Source: Alcaligenaceae bacterium (GTDB taxonomy: Bacteria; Pseudomonadota; Gammaproteobacteria; Burkholderiales; Burkholderiaceae_B). Taken from it: 37,760 bases of DNA. The position numbers and the translations under genes were made by a program. Each line of letters starts with the position of its first letter. Position 1 is the stretch's first letter. Shown here one piece after another: positions 7,156 to 16,889 of the stretch. The notes beneath the pieces were generated by a model, which worked only from the letters and a program-made list of their open reading frames with translations, was not told the origin of the DNA and ran no database searches. The stretch is taken from the NCBI GenBank assembly GCA_013416485.1, contig JACCEO010000014.1, positions 1-37,760 on the forward strand, in the 5' to 3' direction.

Positions 7156-7575
7156 TCACGAACAATCAATTTCTAGCGTAGCGTTCATATCCACTACTTT
7201 GCCATCCTGATCAACCAGCTTAATTTCAACAATTTTGATTTTCTGATCATTAACGAGCACTTTCAACGGTCCTTCTGATCGCACAGTTCTATCAGAAGAA
7301 GCGCGCAACGAATCGACGCCAAGGTCTACATCAATGGCATCAGCAGTCGAACTAAATGACATATATGCTTTCTCGCCATCAGGTGCAGCGCCAGGCCCAT
7401 GAGCCTCAATGTCGTAAAAGTCACCTTCCTTGTACATTCCGCACACTTTCGGGACAAACGTAAATACCCCAATAGCAGTTTGCAATTCCCATGCCGACTG
7501 GGCCTGAAGCAGGCCAAATGGTGCGATAGCTAGTACAGCCGCACAGCAAGTTTGAATCAGTTTTTTCTTATACAT
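7156..7575 (-). CDS. Exported protein of unknown function
   Basis: I do not recognise this 139-residue protein. It begins MYKKKLIQTCCAAVLAIAPF and has a clear Sec signal peptide with likely cleavage after LLQA near residue 25. The mature part is small, acidic and predicted to be mainly beta. Two cysteines (KVCGMY and the C-terminal DCS) could form a disulfide in the periplasm. Start ATG 7575 is chosen over an upstream in-frame start at 7662 because AGGAGG sits 4 bp before it and the signal peptide follows directly. It is monocistronic, between ubiC and the higBA locus, both on the other strand. Residues such as FTFVPKVCG give no known domain. Confidence 0.7.
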   Translation of the reverse strand: MYKKKLIQTCCAAVLAIAPFGLLQAQSAWELQTAIGVFTFVPKVCGMYKEGDFYDIEAHGPGAAPDGEKAYMSFSSTADAIDVDLGVDSLRASSDRTVRSEGPLKVLVNDQKIKIVEIKLVDQDGKVVDMNATLEIDCS

Positions 7576-7753
7576 AAGCCCTCCTGGGTTTGTGGTTATT
7601 TCATTTCTCTGGGAATCATACCCTTTCAGTTGCAGTGAGGCTGCTTGCTTAACTAAGCGCACTGTTTATATTCCACTTTTTCTTCCCACAATACAAAACA
7701 AAAACAATTTAATAAATATTGCTATCTGCATACCGACGCTATACACTACACGG

Positions 7754-7846
7754 ATGATTAAGAGCTTCCGACACAAAGGTCTTCAAATTTTCTTCGAAAC
7801 GGGATCGAAAGCCGCCATACTGGTTGACTATCAGGACTATCACTAG
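7754..7846 (+). pseudogene. higB: higB toxin remnant with large internal in-frame deletion
   Basis: The frame gives only 30 residues. Positions 1-20, MIKSFRHKGLQIFFETGSKA, match the N-terminus of HigB toxins of the RelE superfamily. Positions 21-30, AILVDYQDYH, match the conserved C-terminal end of the same family (typically Y-I-L-x-Y-E-D-Y-H). HigB is normally about 92 residues. About 62 central residues, including the catalytic and RNA-binding part of this ribosome-dependent mRNA interferase, are missing without a frameshift. The stop is followed by AGGAG and the higA start, so operon architecture is kept. The product is almost certainly inactive as a toxin. Confidence 0.8.
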
Positions 7847-7855
7847 GAGAACACT

Positions 7856-8140
7856 ATGCGTATGCACAATCCATCCCACCCAGGCTCAGTACTTCGGGAT
7901 TATCTGGGCGACCTTAGCGTAACCGAAGCAGCAGCCCGGCTCGGAGTCACCCGCACTGCCTTGTCACGCATCCTGAATGGTTCTGCGGGTATCTCGGCTG
8001 ATATGGCGTTACGCCTTCGTGAGGCCCTAGGAACCAGCGCAGACATGTGGATCAACATGCAAGCCCAGTACGATCTTTCACAGGCTGAAAAGAAACCACG
8101 CCCAACCATAGTCTCATTCCGAGAACCAGCGCACGCTTAA
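7856..8140 (+). CDS. higA: HigA-family antitoxin, HTH transcriptional regulator
   Basis: The 94-residue protein is a full-length HigA/VapI-type antitoxin. It has the typical opening [14 protein letters not shown], an XRE helix-turn-helix ([20 protein letters not shown], about residues 20-39), and the segment [20 protein letters not shown]. Such proteins bind and neutralise HigB and repress their own promoter. AGGAG at 7845-7849 serves ATG 7856, and a second in-frame ATG follows at 7862. Because the upstream higB is deleted internally, this is now an orphan antitoxin that may persist as a DNA-binding autorepressor. The promoter probably lies around 7725-7750 (a TATACA sequence just before the higB start). 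Confidence 0.88.
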   Translation: MRMHNPSHPGSVLRDYLGDLSVTEAAARLGVTRTALSRILNGSAGISADMALRLREALGTSADMWINMQAQYDLSQAEKKPRPTIVSFREPAHA

Positions 8141-8146
8141 AGAAAA

Positions 8147-8168
8147 AGGCCGCTTAACAAAGCGGCCT
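8147..8168 (-). terminator. Intrinsic terminator of tRNA-Lys, also facing higA
   Basis: AGGCCGCTT and its near-complement AGCGGCCT form a GC-rich stem over a short AACAA loop. On the minus strand the stem is followed by TTTTTCTTT, a good U-tract, 27 bp after the tRNA 3' end. On the plus strand the tail is weaker (AACCATTTG). It could still limit higA read-through, since higA ends 6 bp before it. Confidence 0.75.
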
Positions 8169-8194
8169 AACCATTTGATTTTACTATACATTAG

Positions 8195-8270
8195 TGGTGG
8201 GTTGTGCGCGACTCGAACGCGCGACCGACAGATTAAGAGTCTGCTGCTCTACCAACTGAGCTAACAACCC
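8195..8270 (-). tRNA. tRNA-Lys (anticodon CTT), CCA encoded
   Basis: The minus-strand sequence begins GGGTTGTTAGCTCAGTTGG and ends with a complementary acceptor arm plus encoded CCA. The anticodon arm is GCAGA-CTCTTAA-TCTGT, giving anticodon CTT for the lysine codon AAG. The T arm has GTTCGAGTC. Length is 76 nt including CCA. It is a single-gene transcript, followed by the terminator at 8147-8168. Confidence 0.97.
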
Positions 8271-8350
8271 ATATGTAAGAAAGATCAAAATTGTACTGGA
8301 AAAAAAGTAACTTAACGCCAAAAAACAGTAAGAATTTTGAAAAAAACACA

Positions 8351-8380
8351 AAAAAAACCGGATATAAATCCGGTCTTTTA
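8351..8380 (-). terminator. Intrinsic terminator after the cytochrome c' gene
   Basis: ACCGGA (8357-8362) and TCCGGT (8369-8374) form a stem with a 6-base loop. On the minus strand it is followed by a run of T residues. It lies about 45 bp after the cytochrome c' stop and probably ends the purB-cytochrome c' transcript. Confidence 0.8.
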
Positions 8381-8422
8381 TTTTGTGTTTGCGTCAGGGC
8401 CTAAGCCCTAACGGTAGACACA

Positions 8423-8875
8423 CTACTTTTCTTTGCGGTAGGCATCGTGACACGATTTACAGCTTTTCCCGGTATTGCCAAACGCAACACGGAAAGCATC
8501 AAAATCACCGGAGTCAGCAGCCACTGTCAATTTATCCATTGCGGCTAAGAAATCGTCTTCAGCTTGCTTGAACCCTTCGGGATCCAGCCAGACGTCGTCT
8601 TTGGACTCACCACCTTCAGAACCTGGAGCAAAGCCAGCCCAGGGCAGTTGCGCCAGAACGCTAAGTACGGCAACGTTGGCTTTAATTTGTTCGGCGTTGT
8701 AAGGAACTTCCTTTTTCGCTACGGGCGCCATGCGACCGAAGTGCGAGCCTATAAGCGCCATTGCCGACTCACGGTACTTTATAGCGTCCTCGCCTTTGGC
8801 GAATTGTGCCATCGAGGATGTAGCGGCCAAGGTCAGCATGGCAGCGGATGCTAGTACGGCTATTTTCTTTTTCAT
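8423..8875 (-). CDS. Cytochrome c' (class II c-type cytochrome)
   Basis: The 150-residue precursor has a signal peptide ending near SSMAQ (about residue 23), so the protein is periplasmic. The haem-binding motif CKSCH at 139-143 lies close to the C-terminus and is followed by DAYRKEK. This placement is diagnostic for four-helix-bundle class II cytochromes (cytochrome c' and c556). Family members bind nitric oxide and may protect respiration, though their physiological role varies. Start ATG 8875 opens a standard MKKKIAVLASAAML signal. It follows purB on the same strand after 46 bp and has its own downstream terminator. Confidence 0.92.
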   Translation of the reverse strand: MKKKIAVLASAAMLTLAATSSMAQFAKGEDAIKYRESAMALIGSHFGRMAPVAKKEVPYNAEQIKANVAVLSVLAQLPWAGFAPGSEGGESKDDVWLDPEGFKQAEDDFLAAMDKLTVAADSGDFDAFRVAFGNTGKSCKSCHDAYRKEK

Positions 8876-8921
8876 ACGAACTCCAAGGTATTGTCGCCAA
8901 GCGACTCAAAAACAACTAGCG

Positions 8922-10304
<1,383 letters not shown>

Positions 10305-10459
10305 TCACATAATTAAAAATAGCTTGAATTCTACCATTGGCCGTATTTGGCCCTTATAAACGACAGATTCCACCATACAAAACGCCTAAAGTGGGTTCCA
10401 GACGAATTTAGTCCAGTATCCTGCTATACTTTTTTGGCCTGTAACTTCTATACTTTGCC

Positions 10460-11077
10460 ATGAAACTCATCGGTACCCTAACCAGCCCTTACGTACGTAA
10501 AGTTCGTGTCGTAATGGCAGAAAAAAAACTCGACTACGAACTCGTGCTCGAAGACGTGTGGGCCGATGACTCTGTCATACAGCAACACAACCCTTTAGGG
10601 AAAGTGCCTTGCCTAATCATGGACGACCACGGCAGTTTGTTCGACTCACGGGTTATCGTTGAATACCTGGACACCTTGTCACCTGTAGGCCGTTTACTGC
10701 CACAGCAGGGACGTGACCGGGCTGCTACCAAATGCTGGGAAGCCATTGCCGATGGTCTACTGGACGCCGCGGTTACTATCAATATAGAAAACAACCGTAA
10801 AGCCATTGAATTCCGCAGCCAGGCCTGGGTAGACCGCCAGCACGGTAAAATTTCAGCCGCCCTGGAACATATGGAAAAAACGCTGGGCGACCAGCCATTT
10901 TGCATGGGTGTGAACTTTAGTCTGGCCGATATTGCCGTAGGCTGTGCCTTGGGCTACCTAGACTTCCGCTTCCCTGAAATTGACTGGCGTGCCAATCAGC
11001 CTGAACTACACCGGCTGTACGAAAAACTACAGGCCAGGCCATCGTTTGAATCGACCTTGGCCCCTAAAAGCCATTAA
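10460..11077 (+). CDS. Glutathione S-transferase family protein
   Basis: The 205-residue protein has an N-terminal thioredoxin-like domain. It opens MKLIGTLTSPYVRKVRVV, in which Ser9 or nearby residues would activate glutathione. It continues with NPLGKVPCL (the cis-Pro loop) and DSRVIVEYLD (the glutathione gamma-glutamyl binding site). The C-terminal half is the usual helical GST domain with FSLADIAVGCALGYLDFR. This architecture fits the YibF/GstB-like bacterial GSTs, whose substrates are mostly unknown. It is a single-gene unit, divergent from purB and convergent with the tauE-like gene with a gap of only 6 bp. Confidence 0.9.
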   Translation: MKLIGTLTSPYVRKVRVVMAEKKLDYELVLEDVWADDSVIQQHNPLGKVPCLIMDDHGSLFDSRVIVEYLDTLSPVGRLLPQQGRDRAATKCWEAIADGLLDAAVTINIENNRKAIEFRSQAWVDRQHGKISAALEHMEKTLGDQPFCMGVNFSLADIAVGCALGYLDFRFPEIDWRANQPELHRLYEKLQARPSFESTLAPKSH

Positions 11078-11083
11078 CCCGCT

Positions 11084-11896
11084 TTAAAAGCTATGCCAGG
11101 CCTTGTACATCATGTAGGTGGACAGGCCAAACAACAAACAGGCAAAAATTCGTTTTAATGACGCCGTCGATATTTGATGTGCCATGCGCGCACCAAACGG
11201 TGCGGAAAACATGCTCATGGACGACACCACCAGCAAAGCCGGCCAATAGATATACCCCAGCATGCCGTCCTGCCCTTGCACATGCTGAAAACCTGAATAA
11301 ATATAGCCCACACTGTTAGCCACGGCAATAAAAAAACCAATAGCCGCCGACGTTGCTACCGCATTACGTACCGATACATTGCTGCGCGTCATAAAAGGCA
11401 CAGACAAAAACGCACCGCCAGCCCCCAACAAGCCCGATACAAAACCTATTCCAGCACCTACCGCAGCAGTCACTACCTTGCCGGGCATGGTACGTGTAGC
11501 GACTGGGGGCTTAGCCAATAGCATGCGCACTGCGGAATAACCAATAAACACAGCAAAAAACACGGCTAGCCATGCGCCGCTTAGGTAAGAAAACAGTGCG
11601 CCCCCAGACAACAAGCCCCCTATCATCAAACCGGGCGCCATGACGGCAACGACCTTCCATAGGATGGCTTTTTTGGCATGATGAGCGCGCACACTGGATA
11701 CCGACGTAAATATGATGGTAGCCATAGCAGTAGCAATCGAAGCATGTATCACCAGATCGGGTTCAACCCCATATATGGGGAACAACATGGCCAGGAACGG
11801 CACCAGTATCATGCCACCGCCTATGCCTAACAAGCCCGCCAAAAAGCCAACTGCCAGGCCTAAGCTCATCAAACTAATAATAAATATAGGATCCAT
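11084..11896 (-). CDS. TauE/SafE-family membrane permease (sulfite/organosulfonate exporter type)
   Basis: The 270-residue membrane protein has about eight predicted transmembrane helices. It carries the duplicated family motif GFLAGLLGIGGGMILVPFL in the first half and GFVSGLLGAGGAFLSVPFM in the second. Family members transport sulfite, sulfoacetate or related anions, and the substrate here is unknown. Start ATG 11896 is preferred because it lies 2 bp after the mnmA stop and opens directly into the first helix. An earlier start at 11932 would overlap mnmA and add polar residues. It is the last gene of the run that begins with aroG. Confidence 0.88.
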   Translation of the reverse strand: MDPIFIISLMSLGLAVGFLAGLLGIGGGMILVPFLAMLFPIYGVEPDLVIHASIATAMATIIFTSVSSVRAHHAKKAILWKVVAVMAPGLMIGGLLSGGALFSYLSGAWLAVFFAVFIGYSAVRMLLAKPPVATRTMPGKVVTAAVGAGIGFVSGLLGAGGAFLSVPFMTRSNVSVRNAVATSAAIGFFIAVANSVGYIYSGFQHVQGQDGMLGYIYWPALLVVSSMSMFSAPFGARMAHQISTASLKRIFACLLFGLSTYMMYKAWHSF

Positions 11897-11898
11897 GC

Positions 11899-13020
11899 CT
11901 AGCCTGAAATAATAATGCCACCACCTAAGCAAATGTCACCGTCGTAAAGAACGGCAGACTGCCCTGGTGTTACTGCCCACTGCGGGTCAGAAAAAGTCAA
12001 CGTACAGCGATCTTGGGTGCTATCCGCCAGCACGCACGGTGCATCGGATTGCCTATAACGAGTCTTGGCACTGTACTCACCCGGTGCGGGTGCTACACCT
12101 GCTACCCAGCTGCAGTCTTGTGCGGTCAGGCTCTTTTCCAATAGCCAAGGGTGATCATGACCCTGAACCACATATAGCGTATTACTAGCAATGTCTTTGC
12201 GGGCGGTATACCAGGCATCGGCAGTGCCGTCATCACGCTGTTTTCCCTTGACACCCCCAATACCTAAACCTTTGCGTTGGCCCAAGGTATAAAACGCAAG
12301 GCCTTGATGCTTACCTATGGTTTGGCCTTCGGCGGTTTTGATAAGGCCAGGCTTGGTGGGTAGGTAGCGATTCAAGAACTCCCTGAATGGCCGCTCACCA
12401 ATAAAACAGATGCCTGTGGAATCTTTTTTTGTGGCGTTGGGAAGCTCCAACGACAAGGCAATACGCCTGACCTCTGTTTTAGGTAGCTCGCCCAAGGGAA
12501 ACAATGTTTTTGACAGCTGCGCCTGATTCAAACGATGCAGAAAATAGCTTTGATCCTTGCTAAGGTCTACGCCTTTCAACAACTGGTACTGGCTACCCTG
12601 GTCACCATCCACACATCGTACCCGTGCATAGTGCCCAGTAGCGATATGTTCGGCCCCCAACGACATGGCGTGATCCAGAAACGCCTTGAATTTGATTTCC
12701 GCATTGCATAGCACATCGGGGTTAGGTGTACGCCCTGCAGAGTACTCGCGTAAAAACTCAGCGAACACACGGTCTTTGTATTCGGCCGCGAAGTTAACCG
12801 CCTCTATGTCTATACCGATCAGGTCAGCCACACTGGCTGCATCCAACCAGTCCTGTCGTGACGAGCAAAATTCGCTGTCATCGTCATCTTCCCAGTTTTT
12901 CATGAACAGGCCGACCACATCGTAGCCCTGTTGCTTCAATAACCAAGCAGTAACGGACGAGTCAACGCCACCGGACATGCCGACGACGACACGCCCCTTT
13001 TTTTCTGAAGTTTTATCCAT
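11899..13020 (-). CDS. mnmA: tRNA-specific 2-thiouridylase MnmA
   Basis: MnmA adenylates U34 of tRNA-Lys, tRNA-Glu and tRNA-Gln and inserts sulfur to make 2-thiouridine. The 373-residue protein has the PP-loop SGGVDSS at 16-22 and the two catalytic cysteines Cys105 ([12 protein letters not shown]) and Cys205 (GICFIGER). The segment DQSYFL that contacts tRNA is also present. Length is normal. It is 10 bp downstream of glcF and 2 bp upstream of the permease gene. It therefore appears to sit in an operon otherwise devoted to glycolate/lactate oxidation, where mnmA is usually a housekeeping gene with its own context. Confidence 0.97.
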   Translation of the reverse strand: MDKTSEKKGRVVVGMSGGVDSSVTAWLLKQQGYDVVGLFMKNWEDDDDSEFCSSRQDWLDAASVADLIGIDIEAVNFAAEYKDRVFAEFLREYSAGRTPNPDVLCNAEIKFKAFLDHAMSLGAEHIATGHYARVRCVDGDQGSQYQLLKGVDLSKDQSYFLHRLNQAQLSKTLFPLGELPKTEVRRIALSLELPNATKKDSTGICFIGERPFREFLNRYLPTKPGLIKTAEGQTIGKHQGLAFYTLGQRKGLGIGGVKGKQRDDGTADAWYTARKDIASNTLYVVQGHDHPWLLEKSLTAQDCSWVAGVAPAPGEYSAKTRYRQSDAPCVLADSTQDRCTLTFSDPQWAVTPGQSAVLYDGDICLGGGIIISG

Positions 13021-13030
13021 AATACGTATT

Positions 13031-14278
13031 CTAGACGTTTACACCATCTGCCAAGGCCTGATCCACCACTTCTATCCAATGGCGTACCGGCAAGGCTGTG
13101 CCACTTTGCAAATGTGCAATACAGCCCATATTGGAAGAAATAATAAAATCTGGTTTAACCGCTTGCAGGGACGCAAGCTTACGTTGTTTTAATTGCCCAG
13201 ACAATTCGGGCTGGGTAACGGAGTACGTACCCGCCGCACCACAGCATAGGTGGGAATCACTGAAAGGTACTGTACTGAAACCCAAATCAAATAATAGGGT
13301 TTCGTTAACGCCGCGCAAGCCCTGCCAATGCTGCAAAGTACACGGCGGATGAAAGGCCCCCTGCCCTTGAGGTGCTGACATACGTACTTTTAACTGAGCC
13401 GCATGTGGTGCCACGATTTCCGAGACATCTTTTACCTTGCTGACCAGACGCAAGGCTTTTTGTACGTATAGTGGGTCATCGCGTAGATGGTGAGCATATT
13501 CCAGTATCATCGCGCCGCAACCAGACGCATTGACCACCAGCGCTTCAACCTGATTGCTATCCAGCAAAGGCAACCAAACATCGATATTGGCACGCATTTG
13601 TTGCAATGCGGCCTGTTGCGCATCCAAATGAAAATTGATAGCACCACAGCATCCAGCGCCTGCCGAAGCCTGCACCCCTATACCTATGGCATCAAGTACC
13701 CGTATAGTGGCAGCATCTATGGATGGCATCATGGCAGGCTGTACGCAGCCGGTAAGCAGCAATACCTGCCTGGCATGGCTGGCACTAGCAGCGGCATCGG
13801 GCAGCTGGCCTGCTGGTCTAGGTGTTGTGATTTTATCGCGCAACACCGCAGGTAATACGGGCTTTACCCAACGGCCTATGGCCAGCGCAGTCCCAAACCA
13901 TGATGCCGTCAAAGTATGACGCAAGGCCAAGCGCCCCACGCGCTGCCGCCAGGGACGTTGCACCTGCTGACTAACGACTAAGCGGCCTATATCAATCAAC
14001 TTACCGTACTCGACACCTGATGGGCATGTGGTTTCACAGTTACGACAGGTCAAACACCTATCCAAATGCGTTTGAGTGGTCATAGTGGGCAGTTCACCCT
14101 CTAGGACTTGTTTGATTAAGTAGATACGACCACGCGGACTATCACGCTCATCACCCAGAACTTGATAGGTTGGGCAGGTGGCTAAACAAAAGCCGCAATG
14201 CACGCAGCGCCGAAGAATGTCATCGGCTTCTTGGCCAGCTTCCGTTTCTAATGCCCAGGGGGCAAGGCGAGTTTGCAT
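13031..14278 (-). CDS. glcF: Glycolate oxidase iron-sulfur subunit
   Basis: GlcF is the electron-transfer subunit of the glycolate oxidase complex, which oxidises glycolate to glyoxylate and passes electrons to the quinone pool. The 415-residue protein has two ferredoxin-type clusters near the N-terminus ([14 protein letters not shown] and [14 protein letters not shown]). It also has two CCG-type domains in the C-terminal half (GCCGAINFH and [10 protein letters not shown]). The start at ATG 14278 lies 8 bp after the glcE stop, with GGAGA between them. All cysteine ligands expected for the family can be seen. Confidence 0.95.
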   Translation of the reverse strand: MQTRLAPWALETEAGQEADDILRRCVHCGFCLATCPTYQVLGDERDSPRGRIYLIKQVLEGELPTMTTQTHLDRCLTCRNCETTCPSGVEYGKLIDIGRLVVSQQVQRPWRQRVGRLALRHTLTASWFGTALAIGRWVKPVLPAVLRDKITTPRPAGQLPDAAASASHARQVLLLTGCVQPAMMPSIDAATIRVLDAIGIGVQASAGAGCCGAINFHLDAQQAALQQMRANIDVWLPLLDSNQVEALVVNASGCGAMILEYAHHLRDDPLYVQKALRLVSKVKDVSEIVAPHAAQLKVRMSAPQGQGAFHPPCTLQHWQGLRGVNETLLFDLGFSTVPFSDSHLCCGAAGTYSVTQPELSGQLKQRKLASLQAVKPDFIISSNMGCIAHLQSGTALPVRHWIEVVDQALADGVNV

Positions 14279-14286
14279 GACGTCTC

Positions 14287-15387
14287 CTAGAAGTCGCGAA
14301 ATAGACGTCGAGGGTTAAAAATTCCCATAGGATCGAACTCTTGTTTCAAGCGCCACTGTATGGCTTGCAACCCAGGATGCAAGGGATGAAAAACAGGAAG
14401 GTCATCCAACTTGTCCCGATAACGATACAAAGTGGCATGCCCCCCTAGTGCGGCTACCTGTTCGCGTAATGTTTGGGGATCGGCCTGTTGAGCTAACCAG
14501 CGCAAACCGCCATTCCATTCGATCAGGGTACTGCCCATATTCAATACGGGGGTTGTGGGTGGTACCGCTACCCGCCATAGCGGTTGCTGCTGGAAAAAAC
14601 GATGGGTTTGATCCCGCAAGCTAGTCCAGTACGCCTTGGCCACCGAAGACAAGACTTCTTGCCCACCTAGCCTTGCTTTACTTTGTTTGATGGCTGCCTG
14701 ACTACCCGACAAGCGCAAGCGTAGTACGCCTGTGCCTGTCTGTTCATCGTGCTCCCAAGCACTGGCAGAAATAGGCAATGGCAAGCCGCGCCAGCCATTT
14801 AATGCATCCAATGCTTGAGACTCTGACAGGTCTAACTGTAGTGTCATTTCCTGTTCAGGCTTGGGTACTACCTTTACAGAGATTTCCAACAAAGGACCGA
14901 ATATGCCCAGAGAGCCAGCCAACAAGCGAGACACATCGTAGCCGGCCACATTTTTCATGACCTCACCACCAAAGTTCAGTACTGAACCGGTGGAGTCCAG
15001 TAACTTAGCCCCTAGGATAAAATCACGTAAGCCACCTGCAGCCATACGCCTCGGCCCGGATAGCCCACTGGCCACACAGCCACCTAAAGTAGATCTGGCC
15101 CCTAAACGTGGGGGTTCAAACGCCAGCATTTGATGCTGTTCAGCCAAAGTTGCTTCGATATCAGATAGCAAACTGCCCGCCCTGGCGGTCATGACCAATT
15201 CAGACGGCTGGTAATTAACGATGCCAACATAGTCCGACATATCCAAAACAGCAGTGTCAGCGCTTTGCCCACTGACAACGTGTTCACCGTAGAATTCCTT
15301 GGTGCCACCACCTCGAATAAGAACGGGTTTGCGCGTAGCCCGTGCTGTCATTACCTGCTGTATCAGTTCGTTCAGTATGAATTCCAT
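14287..15387 (-). CDS. glcE: Glycolate oxidase FAD-binding subunit GlcE
   Basis: GlcE is the second flavin-domain subunit of the glycolate oxidase complex. The 366-residue protein has the PCMH-type FAD-binding region: VLIRGGGTKEFYG near the start, the YQPSELVMTARAG segment, then STLGGCVASGLSGPRRM and EVMKNVAGYDVSRLLAGSLG. It lacks the long C-terminal domain of GlcD, as expected. Start ATG 15387 is chosen because it lies 8 bp after the glcD stop and opens MEFILNELIQQV. The longer frame from 15465 would overlap glcD by 70 bp. It is translated between glcD and glcF. Confidence 0.93.
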   Translation of the reverse strand: MEFILNELIQQVMTARATRKPVLIRGGGTKEFYGEHVVSGQSADTAVLDMSDYVGIVNYQPSELVMTARAGSLLSDIEATLAEQHQMLAFEPPRLGARSTLGGCVASGLSGPRRMAAGGLRDFILGAKLLDSTGSVLNFGGEVMKNVAGYDVSRLLAGSLGIFGPLLEISVKVVPKPEQEMTLQLDLSESQALDALNGWRGLPLPISASAWEHDEQTGTGVLRLRLSGSQAAIKQSKARLGGQEVLSSVAKAYWTSLRDQTHRFFQQQPLWRVAVPPTTPVLNMGSTLIEWNGGLRWLAQQADPQTLREQVAALGGHATLYRYRDKLDDLPVFHPLHPGLQAIQWRLKQEFDPMGIFNPRRLFRDF

Positions 15388-15395
15388 GATGCGAC

Positions 15396-16877
15396 CTAAA
15401 AACGCGGTAAGTCGGGGAAGCGCAGTTCGCCGTGATGTATGTGCATACGCCCATATTCGGCACAACGAACCAAAGTGGGTATCAATTTTTCAGGATTTAG
15501 CACACCTGCCGGATCAAATGCCCTTTTGACGCCGGAAAACACATCCAGTTCCTCACGGCTAAATTGCACACACATCTGGTTGATTTTTTCTATCCCTACC
15601 CCATGTTCACCAGTAATTGTGCCGCCAACCTGCACGCATAGCTCTAAGATGGCAGCGCCAAATTGCTCGGCGCGTTCGACCTCGCCAGGCTGATTGGCAT
15701 CAAACAGAATTAAGGGGTGTAAATTGCCATCACCGGCATGAAACACGTTGGCACAGCGCAGACCATAAGTGACTTCCATAGCCGCGATAGCCGCCAGTAC
15801 CTGGCCTAAATGACGACGGGGTATGGTGCCATCCATGCAGTAGTAATCAGGCGATACCCTGCCGGCTGCAGGAAAGGCATTTTTACGCCCAGCCCAAAAG
15901 GTTAAACGTTCTTGTTCGCTACGTGACACCATTAGGTCACTGGCGCCAGCTTGCTGAAATATAGACAGCATGCGTGCAATTTCGTCCTCGACCTCTTCTT
16001 CTGTACCATCGGACTCGCACAGCAAAATAGCAGCAGCGTCCATATCGTAGCCAGCATTCACAAAGGGTTCCACCATATGCACAGCGCGCTGGTCCATCAT
16101 TTCCAAACCTGCGGGAATAATGCCGCCAGCAATGATATCGGTGACTGCTTGGCCTGCGGCTTCTACGGTGTCAAAGCTAGCCATAATGACCCGTGCGCAA
16201 GCTGGTGATGGCACCAGCTTAACAGTGGCTTCAGTGACTATACCCAGCATACCTTCGGAACCAATAAACGCGGACAATACGTCCAGGCCTGGACTATCTG
16301 GGGCTTCCGAGCCCAGCTCCAGCACTTGACCATCGCTGGTGACCATACGCACACGCAAGATGTTATGCACCGTCAAGCCATACTTCAAGCAATGTACACC
16401 ACCAGAGTTTTCTGCAATATTCCCGCCTATGGAACAGGCAATTTGGCTGGACGGATCAGGTGCATAATACAAACCATAAGGTGCAGCGGCTGCGGATATC
16501 GCCAAGTTTGCCACCCCAGGCTGGACCACAGCCGTAGCGGCTAAAGGGTCTATTTTGAGTATACGATTCAGCTTGGCCAGCCCCAGCACTATGCCTTTGG
16601 CATGCGGAGTAGCGCCCCCCGACAAACCTGTACCAGCCCCACGGGGCACGATAGGGATATCAAACGCATTACAGGCTTGCATAACGGCAATGACCTGGGC
16701 CTCGTTTTCAGGCAAGACCACCACAGGCGGCAAGGTCTTGTACAACGACAAGCCATCACACTCGTAGGGTCTGGTATCTTCAGGACGCACTAACAAGCAA
16801 TGTGCAGGCAGGTGTTGAGCAAGTCGCGCGATCAAGCCCGAAAAATCAACTATTTCTGCTGACTCCACGCTGCTCAT
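15396..16877 (-). CDS. glcD: Glycolate oxidase catalytic FAD subunit GlcD
   Basis: GlcD carries out FAD-dependent oxidation of glycolate, and often D-lactate, to the 2-oxo acid. The 493-residue protein has the N-terminal PCMH FAD domain (VPRGAGTGLSGGATP, then SIGGNIAENSGG and GSEGMLGIVTEATVKL). The C-terminal domain has NVFHAGDGNLHP, with the metal/substrate histidines, and TITGEHGVGIEK. Length is that of GlcD. AAGGATG precedes ATG 16877. It lies 12 bp after the related D-lactate dehydrogenase-like gene and directly upstream of glcE and glcF, so the full glcDEF complex is encoded. No glcC-type regulator is seen nearby. Confidence 0.95.
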   Translation of the reverse strand: MSSVESAEIVDFSGLIARLAQHLPAHCLLVRPEDTRPYECDGLSLYKTLPPVVVLPENEAQVIAVMQACNAFDIPIVPRGAGTGLSGGATPHAKGIVLGLAKLNRILKIDPLAATAVVQPGVANLAISAAAAPYGLYYAPDPSSQIACSIGGNIAENSGGVHCLKYGLTVHNILRVRMVTSDGQVLELGSEAPDSPGLDVLSAFIGSEGMLGIVTEATVKLVPSPACARVIMASFDTVEAAGQAVTDIIAGGIIPAGLEMMDQRAVHMVEPFVNAGYDMDAAAILLCESDGTEEEVEDEIARMLSIFQQAGASDLMVSRSEQERLTFWAGRKNAFPAAGRVSPDYYCMDGTIPRRHLGQVLAAIAAMEVTYGLRCANVFHAGDGNLHPLILFDANQPGEVERAEQFGAAILELCVQVGGTITGEHGVGIEKINQMCVQFSREELDVFSGVKRAFDPAGVLNPEKLIPTLVRCAEYGRMHIHHGELRFPDLPRF

Positions 16878-16889
16878 GGGGGCATCCTT

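Noticed and set aside
7592-7846. 84-codon frame containing the higB remnant
   Set aside because: The first 54 codons have no similarity to HigB and overlap the 5' region of the divergent gene. The true frame starts at 7754.
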